Assembly (NCBI RefSeq): GCF_023702065.1 | Contig: NZ_QFDM01000001.1 | Location: forward strand, 930,001 to 994,000 | Length of the DNA: 64,000 nt | Origin: Methanoculleus oceani | GTDB lineage: Archaea > Halobacteriota > Methanomicrobia > Methanomicrobiales > Methanoculleaceae | Direction: 5' to 3' | Part shown: positions 51,773 through 60,271 of the stretch, in pieces | How positions within the stretch are numbered: position 1 is the first letter of the stretch | How the letters are laid out: every line of letters starts with the position of its first letter | Translations under genes and position numbers: made by a program | The notes under the pieces: model-generated | What the model was told of the DNA's origin: nothing | What the model saw: the letters and a program-made list of their open reading frames with translations, nothing else | The model's database searches: none

Positions 51773-53560
51773 ATGGAACAAGGAAGTCCCGTCCTGATGA
51801 AGGCGCTGCTCGCGGCCATCTTCGTCCTTATCGCCCTCATGGCACTGATTGCCTTCTATCCCGGCTTTCAGCAGTTGCCGTTAACGGACAAGGAGGTTAC
51901 GATATCCGGCACCCTTGTCTCCGAGGACCGGGACCCCGGCACGATATACATCCTCGCGCTCTACCCGGTCGTTCTTCAGAAGATACGCGAGGTGGAAACG
52001 GAGGTGCAGCCATACGCATCGCGGCACGTTGTCGCGTATACAACCATCAGCGCCCCGGGCTCCTATAGCATCAGGGTTCCCAAACCCGGCGAATACTTCC
52101 TCTATGCCTGGAAAGATACGAACGGTGACGGGGGAATCGATCATGAAGATTACCTGGAACCCGCCGGCTGGTACCGGACCGACGATTACCTGCTGCCGAC
52201 GAGCGTTGACGTGACCGACGGCAACGACGTTTCCGGGATTGACCTGACACTGCTCGCCCCGACTCCTTACCCGGATGAGGAGTTGAGTGTCAGCCGGGGG
52301 AGCGGCGGGGGAACCCTGAAGACGATAAAAGGGTATCCGGTCCTGCAACTCCGGGGGACCGACGAAGAGCGGGCGTATGCCCAGGGATATCTTGTCGGTC
52401 CGCAGATCAGGGACTGGGTCGAGTATGTCCTGATCGAGTACTATGCCCGATCTCCGTCGCTCTATGAAAACGACCTCCTTCCCTTCATCCGGGACAACTT
52501 CTCAGCAAACGATCCCTATATTCCCGTTGCCGATGCGATGATCCAGGGCATGCGGGACTCCGAAACCAGCATGCGCATCGACGTCCTCAAGCGGGATATC
52601 ACGCGCGACGATATTCTGGCGATAAATGCTCTTTACTGTATGGTACATCTGAGAGATGCCATACTGAACGAGGAGAAGGGGGAACCGGGCAGCCCGATGT
52701 GTTCAAACGCAGTCGTCTGGGGCAACCTGACCCGGAACGACGAACTTTCCGGTGGGTTGATCCACGGCAAGAACATGGACGGAGAGAACGACCTGCGGAA
52801 GGTCACGGTGAACACCCTCCTCATCGTCGCAACCGAACCCGAAGAGGGAAGCGGCAAGATGCGGGTCGTGGGTATCGACTGGCCCGGCTTCTACGGGACA
52901 TACAACGCCATGAACGAGGAAGGCCTGATCCTGGTCACGCATTCCGTCGGATACGGCCCGAACTTCAGTGCAACGGACCTGCTAGAATACTCCACGCTCT
53001 ATATGGAAACCCTGCAGCACTGCCGGACCATCCCCGAGGCGGAAGCCTACTGGATGTCGCGGGACATGACCCGGACGGGAGGCTGGAATACCGCAGTCTC
53101 GGTGCCGTACAAAACGGATCCCAACGAGACCCCGTCGGTGACGTTCGAGTCCGACTCCTATGGCATGGCGGTACGGAGACCCGGCGACGTTCCGCCGACC
53201 GGCATCCCCGCAATCCTGACGACCAACAGCTTCTATACCTATAACGCCAGACCGGACGCAGAAGCAACAGCCGACGGAGGGCCGGGATCTATTCTGCCGA
53301 CCCATTACCGGTACATAGCAATGAACGATACCCTGAACCGGTTCATAAACGAAGGCCGCAGCATCGGCACGCCCGAGATGATAGAGATCCTGCGAGCGGC
53401 ATCGAACTCCACCAGTTACAGCGGTGCCACCGAGTACAGCTATATCGGGTACCCCGACACCATGTCCTTTGCCGTTGCACGGGAGGATCTGGAACGGAAG
53501 ATTCTTGATGCGTCGTACGCGGAGTACACGGCATTCTCCTTTGAGGAGGTCTTCCAGTGA
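51773..53560 (+). CDS. Membrane-anchored Ntn-type acyltransferase/hydrolase (peptidase C45-like)
   Basis: The 595-residue protein has one membrane helix (LLAAIFVLIALMALIAFYPG). A beta-domain with a Ca-binding-like loop follows (KDTNGDGGIDHED, near residue 120), then a catalytic part that resembles the C45 family (acyl-CoA:6-aminopenicillanate acyltransferase) and related Ntn hydrolases. The likely nucleophile is Cys 310 in PMCSNAVVWG, which autoproteolysis would expose as a new N-terminus. HGKNMDGEND further on resembles the conserved post-nucleophile region. Such enzymes form or cleave amides. GGAG seven bases before this ATG supports the start. The stop overlaps the next gene, which implies joint function. 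Confidence 0.78.
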   Translation: MEQGSPVLMKALLAAIFVLIALMALIAFYPGFQQLPLTDKEVTISGTLVSEDRDPGTIYILALYPVVLQKIREVETEVQPYASRHVVAYTTISAPGSYSIRVPKPGEYFLYAWKDTNGDGGIDHEDYLEPAGWYRTDDYLLPTSVDVTDGNDVSGIDLTLLAPTPYPDEELSVSRGSGGGTLKTIKGYPVLQLRGTDEERAYAQGYLVGPQIRDWVEYVLIEYYARSPSLYENDLLPFIRDNFSANDPYIPVADAMIQGMRDSETSMRIDVLKRDITRDDILAINALYCMVHLRDAILNEEKGEPGSPMCSNAVVWGNLTRNDELSGGLIHGKNMDGENDLRKVTVNTLLIVATEPEEGSGKMRVVGIDWPGFYGTYNAMNEEGLILVTHSVGYGPNFSATDLLEYSTLYMETLQHCRTIPEAEAYWMSRDMTRTGGWNTAVSVPYKTDPNETPSVTFESDSYGMAVRRPGDVPPTGIPAILTTNSFYTYNARPDAEATADGGPGSILPTHYRYIAMNDTLNRFINEGRSIGTPEMIEILRAASNSTSYSGATEYSYIGYPDTMSFAVAREDLERKILDASYAEYTAFSFEEVFQ

Positions 53561-54756
53561 CAACCATCTCAGGGACAGACGTGTCCGAAAGCAATCGCCG
53601 GAGGCCGAACAGGAGCCATGATATGTTAGCGGAACATCAATTGAATGCTGCACTGACCGGAAAGTTATATTCGCCGACTCAGGGTTACAGGGGAGAGGCA
53701 TCCCCGAGCATGATGGATCTGCTCCGGCAGGATGGGGAGATATGGGACCTGTTCACCAGACAGGAGGAGTACGGGAGCTGCGATCAGGACCGGCACGATC
53801 GGTTTCCATACTATCGGAGCCGCCACCGGGACATATGCGTGCCCCGGGCATCGCAGGTGCTGGTGGAGAACGGCTTTCATTGCGAATACCCGGAATCGCA
53901 GCCGTTTGCAATCTGTCTTACGCACGACATCGACACTGTGTACCGGCCTCTCCGTTCCAAAGGTTATGAGATCGCAAAAGCGCTGAAAGACGGGAATTTT
54001 AAGCGTGCCGGCAACACCGCTCTGCAAATGCGCTCGAAGAAACTCCCCGCGTGGAACTTCAAAGAGATCGCCGACCTCGAGGAGTCCCACGGCGCATGCT
54101 CCAGCTTCTACTTCCTTGCCCCGGAGAAGGGGGCACGGGAGTACGCATACGCGCTTGAGGATGTTGAAGGGGAGATGTGCACGCTCCTTGATGGGGGGTG
54201 GGAGATCGGCCTGCACGGAGGTTGCGAGGCCTACCTGAACCCGGAGAGGCTGCAGGCGGAGAAACGGCGCCTGGAGAAGATCCTTAACCGGCAGATAGCC
54301 GGGTGCAGAAACCATTTTCTCAAGTTCCGGGTGCCGGAGACCTGGGAACTGCTGGAGGATGCAGGGTTCCTGTATGACACCACCCTGGGGTATTCGGACT
54401 GTGTCGGGTTTCGGAACGGCATGTGCCACCCTTTTTTGCCTTTCAACCTGAATACCGGCCGGGAGATGGATATCATGGAGATCCCGCTCACGATCATGGA
54501 CCGGACATTGCTCCATTACATGTCGTTGAACCCGGAGCAGGCCTGGGCCCAGATAGAACGCCTCCTCGCCACTGTCGAGCGGCTTCACGGCGTGATCACC
54601 GTACTCTGGCATAACGAATTCATGCTCGGCACGACGCTCCGGTTCTACCGGAAGATCCTGAAGTATGGGCACGATAAGGGCGCCTGGATGACGAGCGGTG
54701 AGGAGATCGCGAAGTGGTGGAAGAAAGAGGGGTTGCGGGCTCCTCCGACTGAGTGA
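53557..54756 (+). CDS. Polysaccharide deacetylase-like protein
   Basis: The 399-residue protein starts with a GTG that overlaps the preceding stop (GTGA), with GAGGAGG eight bases upstream, so translation is coupled to the Ntn-type gene. It has AICLTHDIDTVYRP (a NodB-like motif 1 with two aspartates and a histidine), GLHGGCEAY (second metal histidine), KFRVPETWELLEDAGFLYDTTLGY and the late LWHNEFM. These are features of the NodB/polysaccharide deacetylase fold. No signal peptide is visible, so it may act in the cytoplasm on lipid-linked or nucleotide sugars. An N-deacetylated sugar could be the amine acceptor for the neighbouring acyltransferases (inference). Confidence 0.8.
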   Translation: MTTISGTDVSESNRRRPNRSHDMLAEHQLNAALTGKLYSPTQGYRGEASPSMMDLLRQDGEIWDLFTRQEEYGSCDQDRHDRFPYYRSRHRDICVPRASQVLVENGFHCEYPESQPFAICLTHDIDTVYRPLRSKGYEIAKALKDGNFKRAGNTALQMRSKKLPAWNFKEIADLEESHGACSSFYFLAPEKGAREYAYALEDVEGEMCTLLDGGWEIGLHGGCEAYLNPERLQAEKRRLEKILNRQIAGCRNHFLKFRVPETWELLEDAGFLYDTTLGYSDCVGFRNGMCHPFLPFNLNTGREMDIMEIPLTIMDRTLLHYMSLNPEQAWAQIERLLATVERLHGVITVLWHNEFMLGTTLRFYRKILKYGHDKGAWMTSGEEIAKWWKKEGLRAPPTE

Positions 54757-54873
54757 GACAGCCGGCCCGTACGGCCGCCGGTCAGACTGGCCCACATGGG
54801 GAATCCCCCGGATTCACCTGCCTTTTCATGCCCGATCCTTCGAACGGCTTCCGTACAACCCCTGCCGACCCCG

Positions 54874-56364
54874 TCATCGGAACAACCCCAGCCGCTCCAT
54901 CCACTCAACGTGTCCCGGGGGGACGGAACCCCGGATCATCCTCAGGACCTCCTTGCGGATCAGGGCATCCGTGAAGAAGATCAGGAGGTAGTAGGCCGCC
55001 GCGGTCACTCCCGCGACCCCGAGCAGGAGCAGGAACGGGACCCCCGCAAACTTCGCAATTATGAGGGGGAGGGATACACCGATGCTGAGCAGCAGGTGCC
55101 GGGCCAGGCTGAGGACGCTGTCCCGGTACCCGGCCTCAGACTCCCGTATGAGGTAGGCGCTCTTCGCCCCCCAGATGAAAACGCCGCCGATGGAAAAGAG
55201 CGTGAGCGCTATAATGGGATCGCCGAAGGTGCCGCCGATGTAGAAGAGGAGCGTCAATGCGCACAGGGTCAGGATCTCGAAGAAGAAAAAAGCCCTCTGC
55301 TTGTCGAGAACGCCGAAGAGGGATGTAATGGGTGAGATGATGAATACGGCGAAGATCCATGGAGCGATAATCATCGCATAGGTGCCTGCTGTGAGCCAGT
55401 TTGCACCGAAGACGAAGGTGAAGAGGTCCTGGGCGAGGATCACAAAGACAACGAAAGGGAAAATGCCGATGGAGATCAGCCTCGTGTGGACCTCACGGAC
55501 CACGTTCTTTACGTCCCCGGTCTGGATTCTTTCCTCGCTCGCTTTCTGGAAGAACACCTGTGTGATCGATTTCCCTACCATCGCCATGGGCAACTTTACT
55601 GCCATTATGGCAAGGGCATAGTATCCGACAACAGTCGGGTTGAAGAAGTAGGCAAGCATGAAGGCCGGCAGTTCCCAGGATGCGCTGTTGGCAAGGCTGC
55701 CGAGAGACGCATAAAGTGAGAAATGCTTATATCGAGCGGCAAGAGCCATCATTCGCTCTCCTGTAACGGTCTTTAAGAGGGCAGTGTCCTCTTTCAATCC
55801 CCGGAGCAGGGAGAGAGTGGCAAGACCCGTCCCTATCACCGAACCGAGTATAAGGCCGAGCGGGGAGGCATGGGCCAGGCCGCCTCCGATCTGGATCACC
55901 CGCGTTGAGACCGTGTTCGTTACGATGCCCCTGGCGATGACGCCGTACCTCACCTTCCGGGAGAGCCATTCATTCAGGACCACGATGAGGCTGCTGAAGA
56001 TGATATAGAGCGGCAGCCATACAAAGTAGTCGGCGATCAGCGGCGTATTGAAGACGCTTCCGAACCAGTCTGCAAACCCGACGAAGACGACGCCCACCCC
56101 GGTAGAGATACCCAGCAGACAGACGACACACACCCCAAGGATGTTCACGGAATCTTCGTCTCGCTCCGTCACCATGATCGCGAAGTGATAGGAGAGGTTG
56201 GAGACGACCAGTATCACCGCACCTATGGAGAGGAAGAGCTGGTTGACCCCGAAGAATTCCGGTGGATAGAGGCGCGTAACCACGGGAATGAGGATTATGG
56301 CAACGATCTGGGCAATCACGGTGCCCGACGCCATCTTAAGGAGATTGCTGATGAAGCTCGGCAT
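54874..56364 (-). CDS. Flippase (Wzx-like, MOP superfamily), second copy
   Basis: The 496-residue protein has 12-14 membrane spans. It begins MPSFISNLLKMASGTVIAQIVAIILIPVVTRLYPPEFFG, the classic start of O-antigen/teichoic-acid type flippases. It would move lipid-linked glycans across the membrane. It shows little residue similarity to the flippase at 27.9 kb. A TATA element lies about 37 bases upstream of the ATG. Its gene converges with the deacetylase gene. Confidence 0.88.
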   Translation of the reverse strand: MPSFISNLLKMASGTVIAQIVAIILIPVVTRLYPPEFFGVNQLFLSIGAVILVVSNLSYHFAIMVTERDEDSVNILGVCVVCLLGISTGVGVVFVGFADWFGSVFNTPLIADYFVWLPLYIIFSSLIVVLNEWLSRKVRYGVIARGIVTNTVSTRVIQIGGGLAHASPLGLILGSVIGTGLATLSLLRGLKEDTALLKTVTGERMMALAARYKHFSLYASLGSLANSASWELPAFMLAYFFNPTVVGYYALAIMAVKLPMAMVGKSITQVFFQKASEERIQTGDVKNVVREVHTRLISIGIFPFVVFVILAQDLFTFVFGANWLTAGTYAMIIAPWIFAVFIISPITSLFGVLDKQRAFFFFEILTLCALTLLFYIGGTFGDPIIALTLFSIGGVFIWGAKSAYLIRESEAGYRDSVLSLARHLLLSIGVSLPLIIAKFAGVPFLLLLGVAGVTAAAYYLLIFFTDALIRKEVLRMIRGSVPPGHVEWMERLGLFR

Positions 56365-56980
56365 GAAGCGATCTCATGCTTTAGACCCGAGATCAGTGAT
56401 ATATGTTTTGCCCGGACGGCTGAAAAGTCGATAAAAGGCATTGCTGAAGGTGTGCTCTATCGATCCGGCCTGCTCAAACACCTGGCCGATCGCAAGACCG
56501 GTCCGGCATGAGCCGATGAGCGGCCTGCCCCCCACCTTCCGGCTCCGCGGGATATCCCGTCGGGGAAGGATCCTCGCATCAGGGACCGGGGAAGTTTCGG
56601 TTCGTCACGAGTGGGTATGCCGTTTTCGATTTCATGGGGTGACAGGTATGCACGGAGGCTAGCCCCTCTCATCCGCAGGGCCTCTCACAGGAGTGTCCGG
56701 CAGGAGCGCCCGGAGAACGGGGCCTGGGTGCCGACGGGAGGGTTTTGCACGGCATTGCGTGCATGGATATGAAACGGGTGCAAAGCGGCTTATGAGTGCC
56801 TGCTATCCTTCGCCGAATTCCTGGAGGAGAAGGCGAAAGGCACCATTGGAGTGAAAGGAAGAAGCAGTGCAGCGGAGATCGGAGATATACATCGGGCAAC
56901 TCCCTAATCCGTCGCCACTCCTTCGATAGATTCGGATCTCCGCAGGTATTATATGCATGGACTCATGATCGGTTACAACG
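56365..56980. other. Intergenic promoter region, 0.6 kb
   Basis: It holds the minus-strand TATA element of the flippase (TGATATAT, 56397-56404), GC-rich spacer with no supportable gene, and TATTATATGC at 56947-56956 about 30 bases before the next ATG, which again predicts a leaderless transcript. Confidence 0.45.
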
Positions 56981-57241
56981 ATGCGGAAGAGAAACGTTGC
57001 ATCGATCACCCTGGCGGCCTGGATGCTTGCCGTGAGCGGTCTTATGAGTATGCTCCACATTCCGGACCTGAAAATGTTTATGGCCACCATACTCGTGGGA
57101 TTCTTCATCATAGTCTACATCTTCCACCCGGTGTTTTCAAAACCGGGGTATATCCGCAACATACACCGTATGGCAGCAGTCTGCACGGTGCTCTTCGGTC
57201 TGGTCATCGTCCTGAGAATACTGGAACTGGTCAGCGGGTGA
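56981..57241 (+). CDS. Small integral membrane protein
   Basis: The 86-residue product has three hydrophobic segments (SITLAAWMLAVSGLMSML, FMATILVGFFIIVYIF and AAVCTVLFGLVIVLRIL) with a short basic N-terminus. A TATA box about 30 bases upstream of its ATG makes it a probable leaderless gene, which supports that it is real. The family is not recognised. It lies about 40 bases before another membrane protein gene on the same strand and may be co-transcribed with it. Confidence 0.62.
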   Translation: MRKRNVASITLAAWMLAVSGLMSMLHIPDLKMFMATILVGFFIIVYIFHPVFSKPGYIRNIHRMAAVCTVLFGLVIVLRILELVSG

Positions 57242-57282
57242 GGAGTCCCCTGCATCACATAAGTTCTGTTTGAGTGATTGAC

Positions 57283-58083
57283 ATGGAGACAGACGAACGT
57301 GAACGCTACAGAATCGGCGCATCCCTTCTCATAGGTTTTGCAGTCCTGCTCCTCATTGCAGCCCTGGCGACAGATCAGTGGAGATACATGCAGACCCCCC
57401 TCTTCATGCTGAGTACGACCTGCTTCATCGGGGGAGTGTTTCTCTTCGCGTTCGGCGGGGGCGAGTCGGTCGACGCAAGGTTGGCCAGCCGGCTCTCCCT
57501 GCAGGGCATCCCTGCTCTCGGCCGGATCATCCGGAACCTGGGTGGCTACGGGACTGCAATCTTCCTTCCGCCGGATAGCCCGGACGGGAGGGTTATGCAG
57601 TTCATTCCTACCCAGCCCGCCTGCAGGCCCCTTTTCGGAGACGGAGGTGGGTTTGCTTATCACGACGGGAGCACCGGGACTATAGCCCATCCCCTGGCGG
57701 GTCCCGTTCTCGAGGATCTGAAACGCGACAACGAACTCGTCCTGCCTTCTGAGTACGGCCTGCTGATGGGGGCTATCCGTGAGGTGTGCGAGGACCTCCT
57801 TTCCGTCGCGGACCGGGTGGATATAAGAAGGGTGGACGACACGGTGATCTTTCACCTGCACAACTACCTGTTCTTCTCGGGCTGTGCTGCACTTCGAAAG
57901 GAGTCTCCGGAGGTCTGCATACTCTGCCCCTGCTCGATCTGCAGCCTGATCGCGTGCATGATCGCAGAGGGTCTTAAGTGCGAGGTTAGCCTGAACTGCG
58001 TCACCCTGGATGACTCCGGCCGCTCGCCCGGTATGGAAATCCGCTATACCCTTAAGATGGGCACAGATGAACCGCAATCCTGA
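57283..58083 (+). CDS. Hypothetical protein with two N-terminal membrane segments and a Cys-rich soluble domain
   Basis: The 266-residue product has two membrane spans (ASLLIGFAVLLLIAALA and MLSTTCFIGGVFLFAF) and then a cytosolic domain of about 190 residues. Its end has a striking cysteine cluster, CILCPCSICSLIACMIAEGLKC, which may bind metal or form a small-molecule pocket. The cysteine pattern is only loosely reminiscent of V4R-like sensory domains. The ATG was chosen over a GTG three codons earlier because GAGTGA stands six bases before it. No known family can be assigned. Confidence 0.6.
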   Translation: METDERERYRIGASLLIGFAVLLLIAALATDQWRYMQTPLFMLSTTCFIGGVFLFAFGGGESVDARLASRLSLQGIPALGRIIRNLGGYGTAIFLPPDSPDGRVMQFIPTQPACRPLFGDGGGFAYHDGSTGTIAHPLAGPVLEDLKRDNELVLPSEYGLLMGAIREVCEDLLSVADRVDIRRVDDTVIFHLHNYLFFSGCAALRKESPEVCILCPCSICSLIACMIAEGLKCEVSLNCVTLDDSGRSPGMEIRYTLKMGTDEPQS

Positions 58084-58149
58084 AGGGGGCCGCACCGTTA
58101 ATTCCCGGGCCCGTTATGGCAGGACGGTTCGATCCGTCCTCTCCTGGCA

Positions 58150-60081
58150 TCAGTGCAGAAAATGGTAGACTTCGACGGCGGCGTTTGAGTAAACCTTATC
58201 CTCCGTAGACAATCTGCCTGTCATGTTCAGGACATTCTCTTCCGTGGGCCGGTAGGGCTTAAGGCTTTTGTCCGGATCAATCTCCGCTTCATCCAGTAGC
58301 TCATCCGGCCCGAGGAGGAGCCCTCCATGCATGAACTGGTGATTCAGGAGAACGATATAGCCCGTCTTCTCCGAGATCCTCAGATCTTCCGGCATCATGC
58401 GAGCGGAATAGTAAGGCAGGTTCAGACTTTCAGATTCGTTGATCTTCTTTCTCCCGAAGAATCGCAACGTATAGTAGTCCGAGTACAGAGGGGATCCGCT
58501 GGGCACCGTCGTTAACACGCGATCGAACCCGGCTACCTCGTCCTGGTCGAAAGAGTACCGTTTGTAGCTTGGCTCATCCCTGACGAGCCCGAGAGAACCG
58601 ATGCCGTACAGGAGGATCAGGGCAATGAGTACTACCCCGATCCACCTTGATGACTGCCTCACGGCGGACAGGTACCGGGTGAGAAGGTATATCCCGACAC
58701 CCATAACGACGGCAAGAATCGGCAGAAACAGAATTGCGAACCGATCGATTCGGAGGATTGCCGCGAACTGGAAGATCACGGTAAGGATATTCGGAACGTT
58801 CAGGAGAACTGCTAACAGTCCTAAAAGGCCAAATACAGCCGAATATTTCGGCTGCTGCTTCCATATAAGATAAATCGCCCCGATCAATGCGAAGAACACG
58901 ACGAACAGGCCGTCAATCTGGCTAACCAGGAAATTCCAGCCGTTGTACACCACGTCGGTGAAAACAACCTCCTGGTATAGCGATAACTCGGTACGCGGGA
59001 GCAGTTCCCTCACGAAGGAGTAGGCTACGAAAGTCCAGTAACAGGCAAACAGGGATATGGGGACCATCAGGAAGACCGGATCCACGTGCTTCCTTTCCTG
59101 GATGGCCCATCCGAGGACGAAGAGGAGCCCGATCAGGATGATGATCATGGGCATGGAGATCTGGTGCGTCAACAGAATGAAGACGGCCATGATCACGGCG
59201 GGGATCTTTCTGGCGGCGGGCCTGACGATGGCATGCTCCGCGTCGGCCTTCGGGCCTGTCATGGTGTAGAGCAGGTACAGGAGGATGAGAAACCCGACAT
59301 ATGCCATGATCCTCGTCACCATGTACGTCCCGTAGAATATGACGTCGGCGTTCATTGCGTACGCAAGAACCGCCAGAAGGGCGATCTGTTCGTTACGGAA
59401 TATGCTGTTGACCAGATAGTACAGGAACAGCACCGTTGAAGCGAAGATCAGGCCCGTGGTGACAAAGAGGGCTGTCTGGATATCCATGCCCAGCATCTGC
59501 GAAGATTGAGCCACAAATATGTGGTATAGGGGGAAGTAGGTGTATGTTCCGACATCGGGCGGGATGACGTGCCCTGACAGATACGTGACCGTGGCCATGT
59601 AACTGTGCGACAGGATATCCGTTGTCCCGAAGTACAGAGCCGGCCGCAGGGTGTAGCTGTAGATCGTGATTGCGAGCGTGAGCATGGTCTCAAGGAGCAC
59701 CGTCACCGGGCGTAGCCGCCAGGACAGTATCTGGACGAAGATTGTCGTGTACAGGATGAGTGCCGGAAACAGGCCCAGTTCGAAATCGATGTCCGTTACG
59801 AGCAGGACCAGGACGGCAAGCGTGGAGTACAGCAGGAAGAATACCGGAGACAAGAGAAGGCTATACCGAAATACCGCCGCTTTCTCTGACAGGTCGGGAT
59901 CCCTTTTCTTTATGAGAATGAATACGGCACACGCGATGATCGCAGGAACCGCTATGATTGAACCGTTGACCAGATAGCTCATTCTGTCGATATAGACACA
60001 GAAGATGCAGCCGACGATGTAGAAAGAGAGCGTCAGGTACGGGAGGATGTTGGCCAGCCTCTCAAGCGATCGGATCTTCAT
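58150..60081 (-). CDS. Large polytopic membrane protein, possible GT-C glycosyltransferase
   Basis: The 643-residue protein has a long series of membrane spans (about 13) and a soluble C-terminal region. The first large loop contains RPALYFGTTDILSHSY and the second LSGHVIPPDVGTYTYFPLYH, which resembles the extracytosolic loops of GT-C enzymes and archaeal DUF2206-like proteins, with an acidic residue after FGT. A role in lipid-linked glycan assembly is an inference. The start is the ATG before KIRSLERL, because the 52 codons upstream are Arg-rich without family resemblance. It is convergent with the preceding gene and on the same strand as the two beta-helix genes that follow to the right. 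Confidence 0.7.
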   Translation of the reverse strand: MKIRSLERLANILPYLTLSFYIVGCIFCVYIDRMSYLVNGSIIAVPAIIACAVFILIKKRDPDLSEKAAVFRYSLLLSPVFFLLYSTLAVLVLLVTDIDFELGLFPALILYTTIFVQILSWRLRPVTVLLETMLTLAITIYSYTLRPALYFGTTDILSHSYMATVTYLSGHVIPPDVGTYTYFPLYHIFVAQSSQMLGMDIQTALFVTTGLIFASTVLFLYYLVNSIFRNEQIALLAVLAYAMNADVIFYGTYMVTRIMAYVGFLILLYLLYTMTGPKADAEHAIVRPAARKIPAVIMAVFILLTHQISMPMIIILIGLLFVLGWAIQERKHVDPVFLMVPISLFACYWTFVAYSFVRELLPRTELSLYQEVVFTDVVYNGWNFLVSQIDGLFVVFFALIGAIYLIWKQQPKYSAVFGLLGLLAVLLNVPNILTVIFQFAAILRIDRFAILFLPILAVVMGVGIYLLTRYLSAVRQSSRWIGVVLIALILLYGIGSLGLVRDEPSYKRYSFDQDEVAGFDRVLTTVPSGSPLYSDYYTLRFFGRKKINESESLNLPYYSARMMPEDLRISEKTGYIVLLNHQFMHGGLLLGPDELLDEAEIDPDKSLKPYRPTEENVLNMTGRLSTEDKVYSNAAVEVYHFLH

Positions 60082-60271
60082 TTTCAGACCGAACCGCACT
60101 TCAACGCTCAAACCTAATAAAGTTAAGTTTGCGAACCGTCGGCGCCCCGGCGAAAGGGTGCTCCAGAATATTCTGCGTGCGGTCTGAGTAAGTTCTGTAT
60201 TGGCGGAAGGGGAGCAGCGGGTTATGCTGTCTCGCACACAGGGCCTGCCCCGTCCGGTGGCGCCTTTTCCT

